Shown: positions 1-10,368 of the stretch, one piece after another
How the letters are laid out: every line of letters starts with the position of its first letter
Numbering within the stretch: position 1 is the stretch's first letter
Assembly: GCF_000518305.1 (NCBI RefSeq)
Contig: NZ_KI912416.1
Span: forward strand, 32,520 to 65,189
From: Mycoplasma imitans ATCC 51306
Lineage (GTDB): Bacteria > Bacillota_I > Bacilli_A > Mycoplasmatales > Mycoplasmoidaceae
DNA length: 32,670 nucleotides
Reading direction: 5' to 3'
Position numbers and translations under genes: made by a program
Notes under the pieces: model-generated
The model's input: only the letters and a program-made list of their open reading frames with translations
Databases searched by the model: none
Told to the model about the DNA's origin: nothing

Positions 1-21
1 TAAAAAGTTATCTAAATAAAA

Positions 22-61
22 ATAAACATTGGTATTGAAAATGCTCAATACCAATGTTTAT
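22..61 (-). terminator. Rho-independent terminator after the cysS-trmH operon
   Basis: A perfect 17-bp inverted repeat (ATAAACATTGGTATTGA and its complement) encloses a 6-nt loop. On the minus strand it is followed by a T-rich run (TTTTTATTTA). It lies just downstream of the trmH-family stop codon, so it most likely ends that operon. Confidence 0.85.
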
Positions 62-81
62 ATATACAATCGTTAATGTTC

Positions 82-864
82 TTACTTCATCTTTTGTTTC
101 ATATTAAACAACATAATTCCAGTTGCTACTGATACATTTAAAGACTGTATCTTATTAGTATGCATCGGGATCTTGATCTGATAATCAGCATTCTTAATTA
201 GTTGACTCGAAACTCCCTTTTGTTCGTTCCCAACAATTAAGATTGATTTATTGGCATAATCAACATTATAATCTTGAGCTTGATCACTTAAATTAGACAC
301 ATAAGATCAAAATCCATACTTTTCTTGTAGGTCTTTGATCGCATAAGATAAGTTGGCAACCTCAATTAAATTAAGGTAAAAACATGCACCTAGTGATGTT
401 TTAATCACGGTGTTGTTAATACTTACTTGGTTGTCTTTTTTAAAGATGACCCCAAGCACATTTGCTGCTAAACAAGTACGTAAGATCCCACCAAAATTTC
501 CAGGATCATGGATCTGATCTAAAACAACAACAATCCCTTGTTGTTCGTTTTTTATTTTTTCACAAAACTCGTTAAACGAGATCGTTAATGAACTACTATC
601 AATCTCGGCTACAAACCCTTGGTGGTTAGATAAATCCCTGTATTGATTATCAAACCACTTAAGCGTATGTAGTTCGTATTCAATCTTCTTTTGCTTAATT
701 AATTTAAGTAAAAGATGATCTTCTTTATGTAAGTAAATTTTCTTAATTTTAAGATCGTTGATTAAGCCTTCATTAACAGCATTATAACCAAATAAACATA
801 AGCGATCTTTCTTATGTTTATTTTGGTGTTTGTTATTATATTGTGGTTTAAATTGATTTTTCAT
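82..864 (-). CDS. rlmB: TrmH/SpoU-family rRNA or tRNA 2'-O-methyltransferase (RlmB-like), intact copy
   Basis: This is a SPOUT-fold methyltransferase of 260 aa, a usual length for RlmB/TrmH proteins. The N-terminal part (about residues 20-95) resembles the SpoU substrate-binding domain. The C-terminal knot carries the family motifs DPGNFGGILRT (near residue 140), GNEQKGVS (near 215) and the final IPM...SLNVSVATGI segment, which binds S-adenosylmethionine in this family. One UGA is read as Trp inside the knot domain. The start codon lies 2 nt after the cysS stop, so the two genes are almost certainly cotranscribed, an arrangement also common in Firmicutes. The family assignment is firm. The target (23S rRNA Gm2251, as for RlmB, or a tRNA ribose) cannot be decided from sequence alone. 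A decayed paralogue lies at 16379-17159. Confidence 0.9.
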
Positions 865-866
865 TT

Positions 867-2174
867 CTATAAAACTTTTTTATTAATCAATTTATTTCTT
901 ATTAAATCGGCTTTTTCATAATCCTTGTTGTTTAACAACTCAGTTCATTGATTAATCTGATCGATGATCTGTTCATTATGGATCAGATCTGGAACGATTC
1001 CATAGATTTCTAAACACCAGATAATCTGTTGATAAGCCCAGATATTTTCATCAATCTTTTTGTAAGCAATTGATTCGTTTAAGACTTTGATTAGATCTCA
1101 GATAACTTTAGTTGCATTGGCAAAATTTAAGTTATCAAACAGCGCTTTTTTAAACTCTTCGCAAACTAGTGAAGTGCTTGGAATATTGTGTTTGTTAGCA
1201 ATCAAATAGCTTCTAAAACGATTAATTGTGCTAATGATTTTTTCAACATCTTTTTGTGCAGCTTTGATAATTGTTCCATCGAAGTTTAATGGTTGGGTGT
1301 GAGCAGTGTTATAAAACACTCATCGAATAGCTCGATAATTGTGCGACTCAATTAAATGCTTAACATAGATAAAGTTGTTAAACGATTTTGACATCTTTTC
1401 ATTATCAATTAAAAGATATCCTACGTGCACTCAACAGTTTGCTAAATTCTTATTATATAGCGCTAGATTTTGCGCATTTTCATTTTCATGGTGAGGGAAA
1501 ACTAAATCGATTCCACCACCGTGAATAACAAAACCTTTTTGCTTAAATTCTTGATCGATAATATAAGCACATTCTGTATGTCACCCTGGACGTCCTAGGC
1601 CAAATCTAGAATTCCACTTGATTCCTTCAACTGTTTTTTTTCATAAAACAAAGTCATTAGGACTTGTTTTATTTTCATTACTTTTAACTCTAATCCCGCT
1701 GATCTGATCATCTAACTTACGTTTAGATAAAACCCCGTAATCAGCAATCCTTGTGGTATCAAAATAAATATCTCCATCTAGTTCATAAGCATATTGCTTA
1801 TCATAAATTTTTTCAATATACTTAATGATCCCATTCATTACGTCGGTTACCTTAACGATCTTGGGTAACTTAATATTAAGCGCATCTAAAATCTCAAAAT
1901 AAGCAGATGTATATCTTTTGGTTACTTCTTCTTCAGATAAATTCAAGCGTTGCGCTTGATTAATAATTTTGTCATCAATATCTGTGATATTGTGGACAAA
2001 ATTAACCTTTTTATTTGAATGTTCTAATAGTTTTCTTAAAACATCAAAAGTAACTATCGGTCTTAAATTACCAATATGAATATGATCATAAACAGTTGGT
2101 CCACAAACGTAGATGTTGATCTCATTAGCATCAATATCTACGTTTGTTTTAGTTAGGGTATCATACAGTTTCAC
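867..2174 (-). CDS. cysS: Cysteinyl-tRNA synthetase, intact copy
   Basis: CysS is a class I aminoacyl-tRNA synthetase that charges tRNA-Cys in the cytosol. The 435-aa protein starts [10 protein letters not shown] and shows the family hallmarks in order: [15 protein letters not shown], a HIGH-type signature with the zinc-ligand Cys, near residue 25; the GWHTECA and [15 protein letters not shown] zinc and active-site segments around residues 195-225; and KMSKS near residue 255. The C-terminal anticodon-binding part is short, as in other mycoplasmas. Several UGA codons are read as Trp, including the Trp of GWHTEC-type context neighbours, so a standard-code reading breaks the gene into pieces. 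It is the first gene of a two-gene operon with the methyltransferase that follows 2 nt later. It is presumably the only functional copy here, because the second copy at 17161-18464 is broken. Confidence 0.96.
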
Positions 2175-2216
2175 AGTTATTAAATGGTTTTGCTTTCTAT
2201 TGTTTTTTTTTTTTAG

Positions 2217-2239
2217 GTTCTAAAATATTATTTTAGAAC
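2217..2239 (-). promoter_or_regulatory. Perfect palindrome in the cysS leader
   Basis: Arms GTTCTAAAAT and ATTTTAGAAC are separated by 3 nt. The palindrome sits between the probable -10 element and the cysS start codon, next to a run of 12 T on the plus strand. In the second cysS copy (18504-18527) the spacer differs but the palindrome stays perfect. It could be an operator or a leader hairpin. It lacks a T-tract on the minus strand, so it is a poor terminator for that strand. Confidence 0.5.
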
Positions 2240-2254
2240 ACTTAATTAAGTTAA

Positions 2255-2261
2255 TTTTATA
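2255..2261 (-). promoter_or_regulatory. cysS: Possible -10 element of the cysS operon
   Basis: TATAAAA on the minus strand lies about 80 nt upstream of the cysS ATG and just upstream of the palindrome. No convincing -35 box is visible, which is normal for mycoplasmas. The site overlaps the last codon and stop of the lipoprotein fragment. Confidence 0.3.
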
Positions 2262-2306
2262 TTTTTAGAATTATTTTACGATGATTTCGTATGGAAATAT
2301 TCATAA
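2257..2306 (-). pseudogene. Fragment: last codons of the lipoprotein gene found at 18546-20354
   Basis: The minus strand reads ISIRNHRKIILKI followed by a stop. It matches the carboxy end (FSIRNHRKIILKI, then stop) of the broken lipoprotein gene upstream of the second cysS copy. Only about 15 codons remain, and upstream of them the two loci are unrelated. The fragment marks where the duplication or the island junction lies. Confidence 0.6.
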
Positions 2307-2362
2307 TTGTTAGTCTAATAAAGATAACAAAATGTTTAAAGTAGAGTTTTGCTTATAAATAA

Positions 2363-2400
2363 AAATAAAATCTGATTTATTTAAAAATCAGATTTTATTT
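2363..2400 (-). terminator. Rho-independent terminator after the 2413-3258 gene
   Basis: A 16-bp inverted repeat (AAATAAAATCTGATTT and complement) has a short loop. On the minus strand it is followed by TTTTTATTTAT. It lies immediately downstream of the decayed two-TM protein gene. Confidence 0.75.
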
Positions 2401-2412
2401 AACTTTTTTGTT

Positions 2413-3258
2413 TTATCTCTTTGTTGGTAATGATGGTTGATTTATTAAAGTGCGTTTAGTGGCTGGATGAGTAGGTACTGCTGTAATTTGAACACGTTTA
2501 GGTTCAATATTTTTCATTAAAGTTTGGGTAGTTCTTACAACTGTTTTTTTAAGAACTTGCTGATTTTGTTGCGTTTTATTAATTTGAGGGTTGTAATTGA
2601 TTAATGGTTGAGGTTGAAGTTGAGGTACTTGTTGAGGTTTGGGAGCAACTTTTTCTATTGCTTTTTGTTGTTGAATAATAGCTAGTGAGTTATTGTTATT
2701 TTTTCTTAAGTTTGCTATTTCTTGATTTAATAAATTAATTTTATTAGATTTTCCTGATTAATTCTATTTAGGTTATCTAGTTTTAAGTTGAATTGTTCTG
2801 ATTCCTCTAACATTTCTTGATGTTTGATAAAGAATAACTCAAGTTTTTGTTTCTATTTTTGAAATCTTTAATAACTAGGACAATAGATACAACTAGTAAG
2901 GCAATTTCAGCAATTATCAGGATGCTACCAAAAGCCAGCATTACATACGAAATTTTGGTAAGCTCATTTTTGAAAATCTCACCGAAATTAGACATCTCAA
3001 CACCATTAACTTCTGTTAGGTCAAGAATTCTTTGAGTAATTGAACCAATCACGTAAGAAATTAATCATGCGCCAATCCATACAGCTATTATCCCTGTAAT
3101 TGATAAGATGATCGGTAGAATGCCAATTCTTCTTTTTGTATTTTATCTTTTTCAAAATCAGAACTTACTTCTTCATTGTTCTACTTCGCTATTTTGAACT
3201 TCTTATTCTTCAATAGCTATTTCTTCATTTTCTTTATTAACCTTTTTTGATTTCACTT
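2413..3258 (-). pseudogene. Decayed two-TM membrane protein with Gln/Pro-rich tail
   Basis: The remnant is readable in pieces on the minus strand but cannot be joined in one frame. The upstream end gives an acidic stretch (ENEEIAIEE, then a stop, then EVQNSEVEQ in another frame). A hydrophobic segment (GILPIILSITGIIAVWIGAWLISYVIG) leads into a loop and a second hydrophobic segment (YVMLAFGSILIIAEIALLVVSIVLVI, near 2870-2950). The 3' part reads a Gln/Pro-rich tail (PQQVPQLQPQPLINYNPQ) ending LPTKR and a stop. At least two frameshifts and one nonsense codon are present. The layout (acidic or basic N terminus, two TM segments, Q/N/P-rich tail) resembles the intact gene at 15348-16250, so the two may be diverged paralogues at either edge of the island. 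No function is recognised. Confidence 0.6.
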
Positions 3259-3349
3259 TTTATAAAATACCTAATTACACAATTTTATTATAATAGTCAA
3301 CTAAACCTAAACTAACGTGATTTATATAAATTTATTTAAAATAAAGCAC

Positions 3350-3388
3350 AAAAAAACGTTATCAAAATAATAATGATAACGTTTTTTT
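3350..3388 (-). terminator. Terminator after gene B
   Basis: A 15-bp inverted repeat (AAAAAAACGTTATCA and complement) with a 9-nt loop lies 10 nt after the stop of gene B. The stem ends in an A/T run on both sides, so it could act in both directions. Confidence 0.8.
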
Positions 3389-3398
3389 TATTTTTTTA

Positions 3399-6300
3399 TT
3401 AACCTCTATAAGCCTTTAAATGGTCTAGTGAGTCAAAGTATAAAGTTCTTCCGTCTTCTAATTTAAGTGGGTATAAAGTAAATACAGTGTTTTTAATTTT
3501 AGTTGTTGTATCTTTGTCGATGTAGAATTTGTAGTTTTCATCAACTTTAGGTTTAAGTTCTATTAACGCTCTATTTTTAGCTTCTTTTTCAAGTCTTGAA
3601 AGATTCTTGTAATTTCCTCTAACTAAACCTAGTTTTTGGTCAGTAGCATTGTTGTAATACAAAACGATTTCGTAGTTATTATCAACATTTGCTTTATTTG
3701 AAAACTGACCAATAAAGTATTTTGTTAATTCTCGGCTTTGAAGTGAATCAAAGAATAAACTGTGTTTGTCAGAAGAACTATCAATCGATAGATTGATATC
3801 AGTTCCAGTTATATCGTAATACTTACCATATCTTAATTCAGTAAATGTATTAATGCCACCTTCTAAAACTAGAAGGCTGTTGGGATCGGTAACAATTTGA
3901 TCACCACTCTTAGTTATCGAATCGCTAGATAATCTACTAAGCGCTTCTTGGTAAAATTTCCACATATAAGTGATTGGGAATCAAGTATTGTTATCAGTTA
4001 CTAAAGTTGCGAATTGATCTTGATCAATACCTTTAGGTAAGATAGGTAGATTAATTTTGATATTAGTTTGATATTCCGCTTTTAATTCAACTTGGTTGTT
4101 ATTCGAATTAAATTCCAAGTATTTTTTATATTTTAGATCATAACTATAAGCAGATAAATCAATACCATCAACTTTGTAGTGATTCGATAAATTAGTTAAA
4201 GAATTGTGTAACTGATCTAAAGGTAAGCGAGTTAATGTAGATAATAACGCTTGTTTAAAGTTGTTTTGGTTAGATCCTAGACTTTGGATTAATAAATTCT
4301 TTTTATCAGAACTTAAATCAATTTCAAATAAAGGTTGCTTGTTAGTTCCATATGTAAGAACTGGTTTGATGTCTTTAACATCAAATACATGTTTAGTTAA
4401 GAAGTTAGTGTTGTACGCGCTTGATAAATTGATTGAATTGTAACTTAAATTCGAATTAGCTCGCAATAAATCATTAAACGTATTTACATAATCAACAAAG
4501 CGGTTATCACGACCGTTACCTAAACTGAATGTAGCTACAGTTTTGTCATAGAATTGAGCAAACTTATTAACTTGAGATTTAGCAACATTTAAGAAGTTTT
4601 CATCTAATATTTTGTTTAATGAACTGAAATTACTCAAGCCCGATAGGATAGCATAAGTAGAAGCTCCATTAATATAAGATTGACTTAAATAAGATTTATA
4701 GAATTCTGAATTAGACTTAATAGCAAAATTATTATTACCAGAATAGTTTAAACCAAATTTTTCAGATATTTTTCTAATGAATTCTTCTTTGTTAGTAATA
4801 GTTTGATTATCTAATTTTCAATCAACATCAACATTTAAGTAAAGTTTTCTGTTTTCAGCTGGAATTCTATAAGATTCTCAATAACCTGGTAAGAATGTTA
4901 ATCTAGAAGCTCAAGAATCTCATCTTCTACCTGGATTTTTAATATCAGCAACAAGACCAGCAGCATTTCTTCTATTAGTAGTTAGATCAAAAATATCAGC
5001 ACCTACATGAAGAGTATCGTTACTAATAGGAACACTTTCTGGATATAATCCATAAGCTTTGTTAGCATTTTCTAAATTACCAAATCCAAAGTAGTAAGGC
5101 GAGTTTTGAATAAAGCCGTCTTTACTAAAATTACCAGCATTTAATCATCAAGAATTATTACTAAATGTGTCGTGGTAAATAAATACTTTATTTCTATGAT
5201 CTCCGTTATAGTTATCCTTGGCAATATATGGATCACCATGAACGGTATAACCGTATAAGTTACCCTTATAGATTAATCCGATATTTTTACCAAATAGTTT
5301 AACACCATCTTTAGTTACAAATGAACGGTTTTTAATATATGCGTGAGTTTTTAAAAATTCTTTATCTAATAGTTTAGCAACTTCAGTATCAGATTTATTA
5401 CGCCCTATTGAATTATAAGTAGCAACTAAAGGTTTTAAATTATCTTGCTCTTGGTGAAGTCCTAAACCATAATTACTTACTGAACCATCTAATGAGGTAG
5501 TTGAAGGGATGATTGAACCTCGATTATTTCTTTGATATCTAGAATTTAATTGAACTGAATCAAAGTTTTTACTAACAAAATCAGGTGAAGATATTTTTTG
5601 TAAGTTGGCAATCAGATCATTAACACTGAAGCCTTGATTGACTACCAATTTATCAGAAATACTTACATTGTTTCAATCCTGATTTTGATCTTTAAACCCA
5701 ATTCCGAAGTATTTATCAAACCCATAATTAGGAGCAGTTGGGTAATCTAAATAAATACCTGAACGTCGTTGAACGCTGATTGCTGCTTTTGGTAAGCTAA
5801 TTGTTGGTAAAAATGAAGATCGACTAAAGATATCATTTGTTTTTTGATTAAACAATTGATTAATTTTTTGGTCGAAAGCTCTACCTAAATTAGCATTAGA
5901 ACTTAATGTAAAATTACCTTGATCGTTGAAAAAAGCAGATGATTTACTTAACGAAACGTAAGTTGAGTTATTTTTATCATTGCTATATGGAATGTAGTAA
6001 TCTAATGAGAACTTATCATCACCATTAATTACTTGGTTAATTACGAACTCTTTAAACTTATCAATATCGTTTTTATTTAATGGATTGAAGTAATGATTTT
6101 GACCGTTTTTATCCTTAAAAACATAATAAGCTATTGAATTTTCGCTAATATTGTTCCAGAAATTACTCTTTAATTCATCTAAAGAATCATATAATTTATC
6201 ACCGCTACCATAAGCGTATTTTTTGATTAGTTTATATTCTGGTAATAAACTAGCAGCAGCTTGCTCCTTAGTTAATAATTCACCGTTAGCGCCAATATAA

Positions 6301-6686
6301 GCATCACTTAATTTATTTTGGTCAAACGGCTTAATTTGGTTAGTTGTCAGATCAACAATCCCTTTTTCACGATCAGCATAACTAGCATACAAATCCCCAA
6401 TAAATTTATTTAAATCAGAATTAGGTTTTCTTGGATCGATCTTGTCATTAAAACCTTCATTCGTAGAAGTAACTAGGTTAGAATTAGATTGAATTATCGA
6501 AGTTAGCTTGTTATCAGAATCAATTGTTGCGCTTATCGAAGCTCCGATAATACCTGAAATTAAACCAGCAGAAGTAAAAGCAACAGCACCATATAGTAAT
6601 CGCTTTTTCATTCTAATTGATAGACTCTTTTTTAATTTAGCTAGCTTAGCTAATTTAGCTTTGTTATTCATAGGTCGATTCGCCAT
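3399..6686 (-). CDS. Gene B: large membrane-anchored surface protein, unknown function (1095 aa)
   Basis: I do not recognise a named family. The protein starts MANRPMNNKAKLAKLAKLKK, a very basic cytoplasmic tail with a KLAKLAKL repeat. One TM segment (about residues 31-55, Gly/Ala/Ser-rich) follows, then roughly 1000 residues of polar, Asn/Ser/Tyr-rich sequence that should lie outside the cell. There is no lipobox, so it is anchored by an uncleaved signal-anchor or is secreted. It is one continuous frame with many UGA Trp codons. A short motif recurs: KLYDSLDELK near residue 165 and TLYFDSLDHLKAY at the C terminus. A related motif ends gene C. It lies 69 bp after gene C and ends at a terminator, so it is probably the last gene of the D-C-B transcript. 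Confidence 0.85.
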
Positions 6687-6755
6687 AGTCTTGAAAATCT
6701 AAGAATATAAAATATTTAACGAATTATTTAAAGTATATATCATATACTTTTTATC

Positions 6756-9700
6756 TTACATTCATTGGTCGATGTAGTTATGAGCATCTCTTAATGATAA
6801 GAAGAAGATAGTTTTTTTAAGTTTTGGATCAAATACACTGAACAATTCTGAACGATAAATTAATTTTGTTCTAGAACCCACAGAATCTAAATAAACAGTT
6901 TTTCTAGCTTTTAGCAATTCGTTGAATTTAGTTTTTAATGTATCCTGACTTGCTGAAGCATCATTGTTGTTATAGAAAATAAATTCTGTTGAATTTAAAC
7001 CAAATTTTCCCATTCCTTTAGCTACACCAATTTTAGTTTCAGGATCATAGCTAACGATTTCAGTAATTTTAATGTTCTTGCTAGGTTGATATAAATAACC
7101 ACCAGCTTCATTACTCGGAACTTGAACTAGTGTTCAATTTTGGGCTTTGTTTAATTCATCTCTTACAACAACTGCTGATAAATTGTTTTTATTTGAAATA
7201 TAGCTACCATTTAAAGAAGTTGATACAGTGTGAGGAATAGTAATTGATGAATTAGATAGTAATGTCGCTAATAAATTTTGGTAAAGATCAATTAAATTAC
7301 TTGAAGCATAAACGCCAGCAACGCTTGAACCTCTTGTAGGTTTGTGTAATGAATAAATCTTATTCACATTATTTATATAAGCTTTATCCATAGCATATAG
7401 GTTTTTATTTTCTAACCATTCAGTAATTTGCAGATCTTTTATCTTATCAATATCAGTTGGTGAATATTGTTTTTGATTGTAGTATAAGAACGATGCATTT
7501 TGCGGTCTTGTGATTTGAATCGGCTTAATTAATTTAATATCTTTAATAGTTCTTTCTTTTAAAGTTTTTAAACCTAATAATCAAGTTTTCTTATAACCAC
7601 CAGTTCATACATATTGAACTTGACCAATTTGAAACACGTAGTAGTAGTACTCTTCTGTTGGAAAGAAAACGTTCACCAATAAAACAGCAATGTGCATAGC
7701 CACTGTTAATCCATAGAAAACAGGAGATAAAGCACCAACTATTGCACTGCCTTTTTTAATAAATGAAGTAAATTCACCAGCTAAAGATAAAGAAACAGAA
7801 ATAGTTGAAGCAGCCGTTTGTAATCCAGCAATAACTAAATCCTTAGTACGGTTTAATACACTTGGATTATTTATTAAAGTATTAACTGTTACAGCAGAAC
7901 TTAAAATTGTTGCAAAACCTTCAAGTACTGAACTAATTACAAAAACTGCTTGTAATCTTCTCTGATCTTTTTGTAATTTTTCAAGAGCACTTAATTCATT
8001 AACATTCACTTCTTTTGGATTTTGAAGAATTGCAGGAGATCCTGCTTTCTTAGAAGTTGAGAATGTTTCTGAATTATTAATAACAACTTTATTAGCGTTT
8101 TCATTACTATTACTAGTTGAGGGTTGTTCTGAGTCATCTTCTACTAATCTAGTTGATGATCTTAGTAATAAACTTGCAGATCTAGCTTCTGGTTTGTTAT
8201 TAATTACAGAAGGAAATTGTTGCATGTAAGTTAGATATAAATCAACATAGTGATCACTTGATAAAGATTTTACAAAAGTACTTACTTGAGATAAATACTC
8301 TTCAGCTTTTTTAAGATCAGTTTTTTGAACTTCTTTTATTTTACTGTATAAATTACGGATATAAATAACTGTTCCAAAATCAACATTAATATCTTTTAAG
8401 TATTCTAAAACATTCTTAGGGATATCAGCAAATAGTTCTCTTACTTTTGGTCTTTTGGTTGGAACATCTCTTAAAACCAATGGAATTTCGTTTTTAATAG
8501 TTTCAATAGCGCTAGTTTGTACAAATTGGTTACGAATTCATTTTAAGCTAAACGCATCTTGGAAACCACTAATAATTCTTAATGTATTTTCATCAAGATT
8601 ATTTTGCATTAATGAACTTGGACTAAATCCAGCTACGAATAATGCTTGAGTTAGGTTTTGAGCTGATAATAATCATCAAATAGCTGAAAGAGTTGGTCAA
8701 CTGTTTTTGATTTTAGTTTCAATTTCTTGAATTTGCTTATCACCAAATAGATTTATCCCTTTGATTGTATCTATTAAACCTTGTTCATTTAAAATCGCAC
8801 CTGGTATTGCAGCAACTATGTTAGACAACATTAGCATTGTCATAAAGATAGTTAAATTCGAAAATTGTTCATATAAGTTTGGTAATAGATTTTCAAGACT
8901 AGCTGATACATCAAAGTCGTTGTTGTCAATACCAAAATAAACTTTAAATGAGAATGAGTTTCCGTTTAAATCTTTATTAGCAAGAATATCGAAACCGCTT
9001 GGTTTAGCATAACTATTAATTAGTTGTAATGTGCTATCAATTTTATCTGATAACTTAATAAAGAAATCTTTTAATAAGAAAATCAGTTGCTCTTTTGCTT
9101 TATTAGCAATTAAACTATCTAATAAGTAAGAATATAAGATTGGGATTTTATAGAATGAACTAAAACGCTTAGCTTTATTAAATTTTAGTACAGTATCTAA
9201 TAAACCTTTATAAACTTCAGGTTGTTGAATTTTTAGTTCATAAATGAAATCTGCTCAAGCTAAATTAAGTTTTGAATTATTAGAATACTGTGCTGTTCTT
9301 AATTCTTGTTCGCTATAAGGGAAATAAAAAATAAAATCTTTAGTTTCAAGGTTTCTATTTAATATTTTAATTTCCTTTTCATCACCAATGCTAATTTCGC
9401 CTAATAAGAAGTCAAATCCTGATGTAACTATATCAGATGAAATAGAACGATATAAACCAATTGGTAAAGTACTAGTCTTTGTTCAATTAGCTGGATTTGT
9501 TATCGTGTTAATATCAGCATTACCTTGGAATAATAACGGACCATAAAAATCATAGTTATCATCTTCAGAAGTATCTACAAAATATTGTGATGCGTTGTTA
9601 TTAGCGCTTATTCTTTGGTAATGAACTGGAATATCTTTAGCAGGAACATTACTTTTGATTTGTTGAACTGTATCACTTAAATTTAATGAAGGATCTACAT

Positions 9701-10349
9701 TGATAGTAGTTGTTGTATCGCCTTTATTAATTTCAACCTGCAGTTTAGAATTCTTAGTAATGTAATTAAATAATTTTAAACGTTCTGTTTGGCTATTTTT
9801 TCTTAATTCGTCAACATTAATTGGTTCTGAATTAGTATTATCGCTATTTCGTAGAACAACAATATTACCTGCTTCTTCAGATAATAAATCCTTTTTAGTT
9901 TCAATATAAGCAGTTAAATCAGCTTGAGAACTAAACAAAGATCCGTCATAAAACAAAACATTATCTTCTCGATATAAAGAATCTTGTGCTTGTTCTTTTT
10001 TAGCATAGACATTTTGATCAAATCCTACAAACCCTTCTTTAAGAGAAGATGGTTCATAAAAGTTTTTTGCAAATACATTATCGTATAAACTCTTAGTTTT
10101 TGGATCTGTATATGACTGATAATTTTCAACTAAATCATTTGAAGATAAAAGAGAATAGTAGCTTTTCTTGTTAACTTTTTCACCTTTATATTCTTCAAAA
10201 GAGCCAGCAAAACTTGGAGCAGTTTTTTCTAGTTCAGATGACTGTCTTACAATGGGTCTTATTACATTATTACAAGACGATAAAATGAATGAAGGTAATA
10301 TAAATAACCCTATTGCTAATTGTTTTTTGAACAATTTAGATTTTTTCAT
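6756..10349 (-). CDS. Gene C: large surface lipoprotein with internal hydrophobic helices (1197 aa)
   Basis: The N terminus MKKSKLFKKQ plus a hydrophobic core and LPSFILSSC (Cys26) is a lipoprotein signal peptide, so the mature protein should be lipid-anchored on the outer face of the membrane. The rest is a single open frame with UGA as Trp. Around residues 800-895 three hydrophobic segments occur (AVFVISSVLEGFATILSS; AGLQTAASTISVSLSLAG; VFYGLTVAMHIAVLLVNVFF), unusual for a simple lipoprotein. A Ser/Asn-rich stretch precedes them. The C terminus FFLSLRDAHNYIDQWM resembles the C terminus of gene B (YFDSLDHLKAY), and LFSSQADLTAYI near residue 135 is a third version. It starts 19 bp after the stop of gene D. 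It could belong to one of the large unassigned mycoplasma lipoprotein families, but I cannot name one. Confidence 0.87.
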
Positions 10350-10368
10350 ATCAATTAAAATTTAGTTT

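Larger units (their letters stand above)
82..2306 (-). repeat. Direct segmental duplication, copy 1 (intact cysS-trmH plus upstream leader)
   Basis: This segment matches 16379-18595 in gene order, orientation and sequence, from near the trmH stop through about 130 nt upstream of the cysS start. It ends within a shared sequence around ATGATTTCGTATGGAAA. Copy 1 is intact and copy 2 is decayed. Identity is highest in the cysS leader and first codons and clearly lower in the gene bodies. Confidence 0.9.

Noticed and set aside
2847..3035. Plus-strand open frame over the decayed two-TM gene
   Set aside because: It is the complement of the TM segments of the minus-strand remnant and has no own signals.
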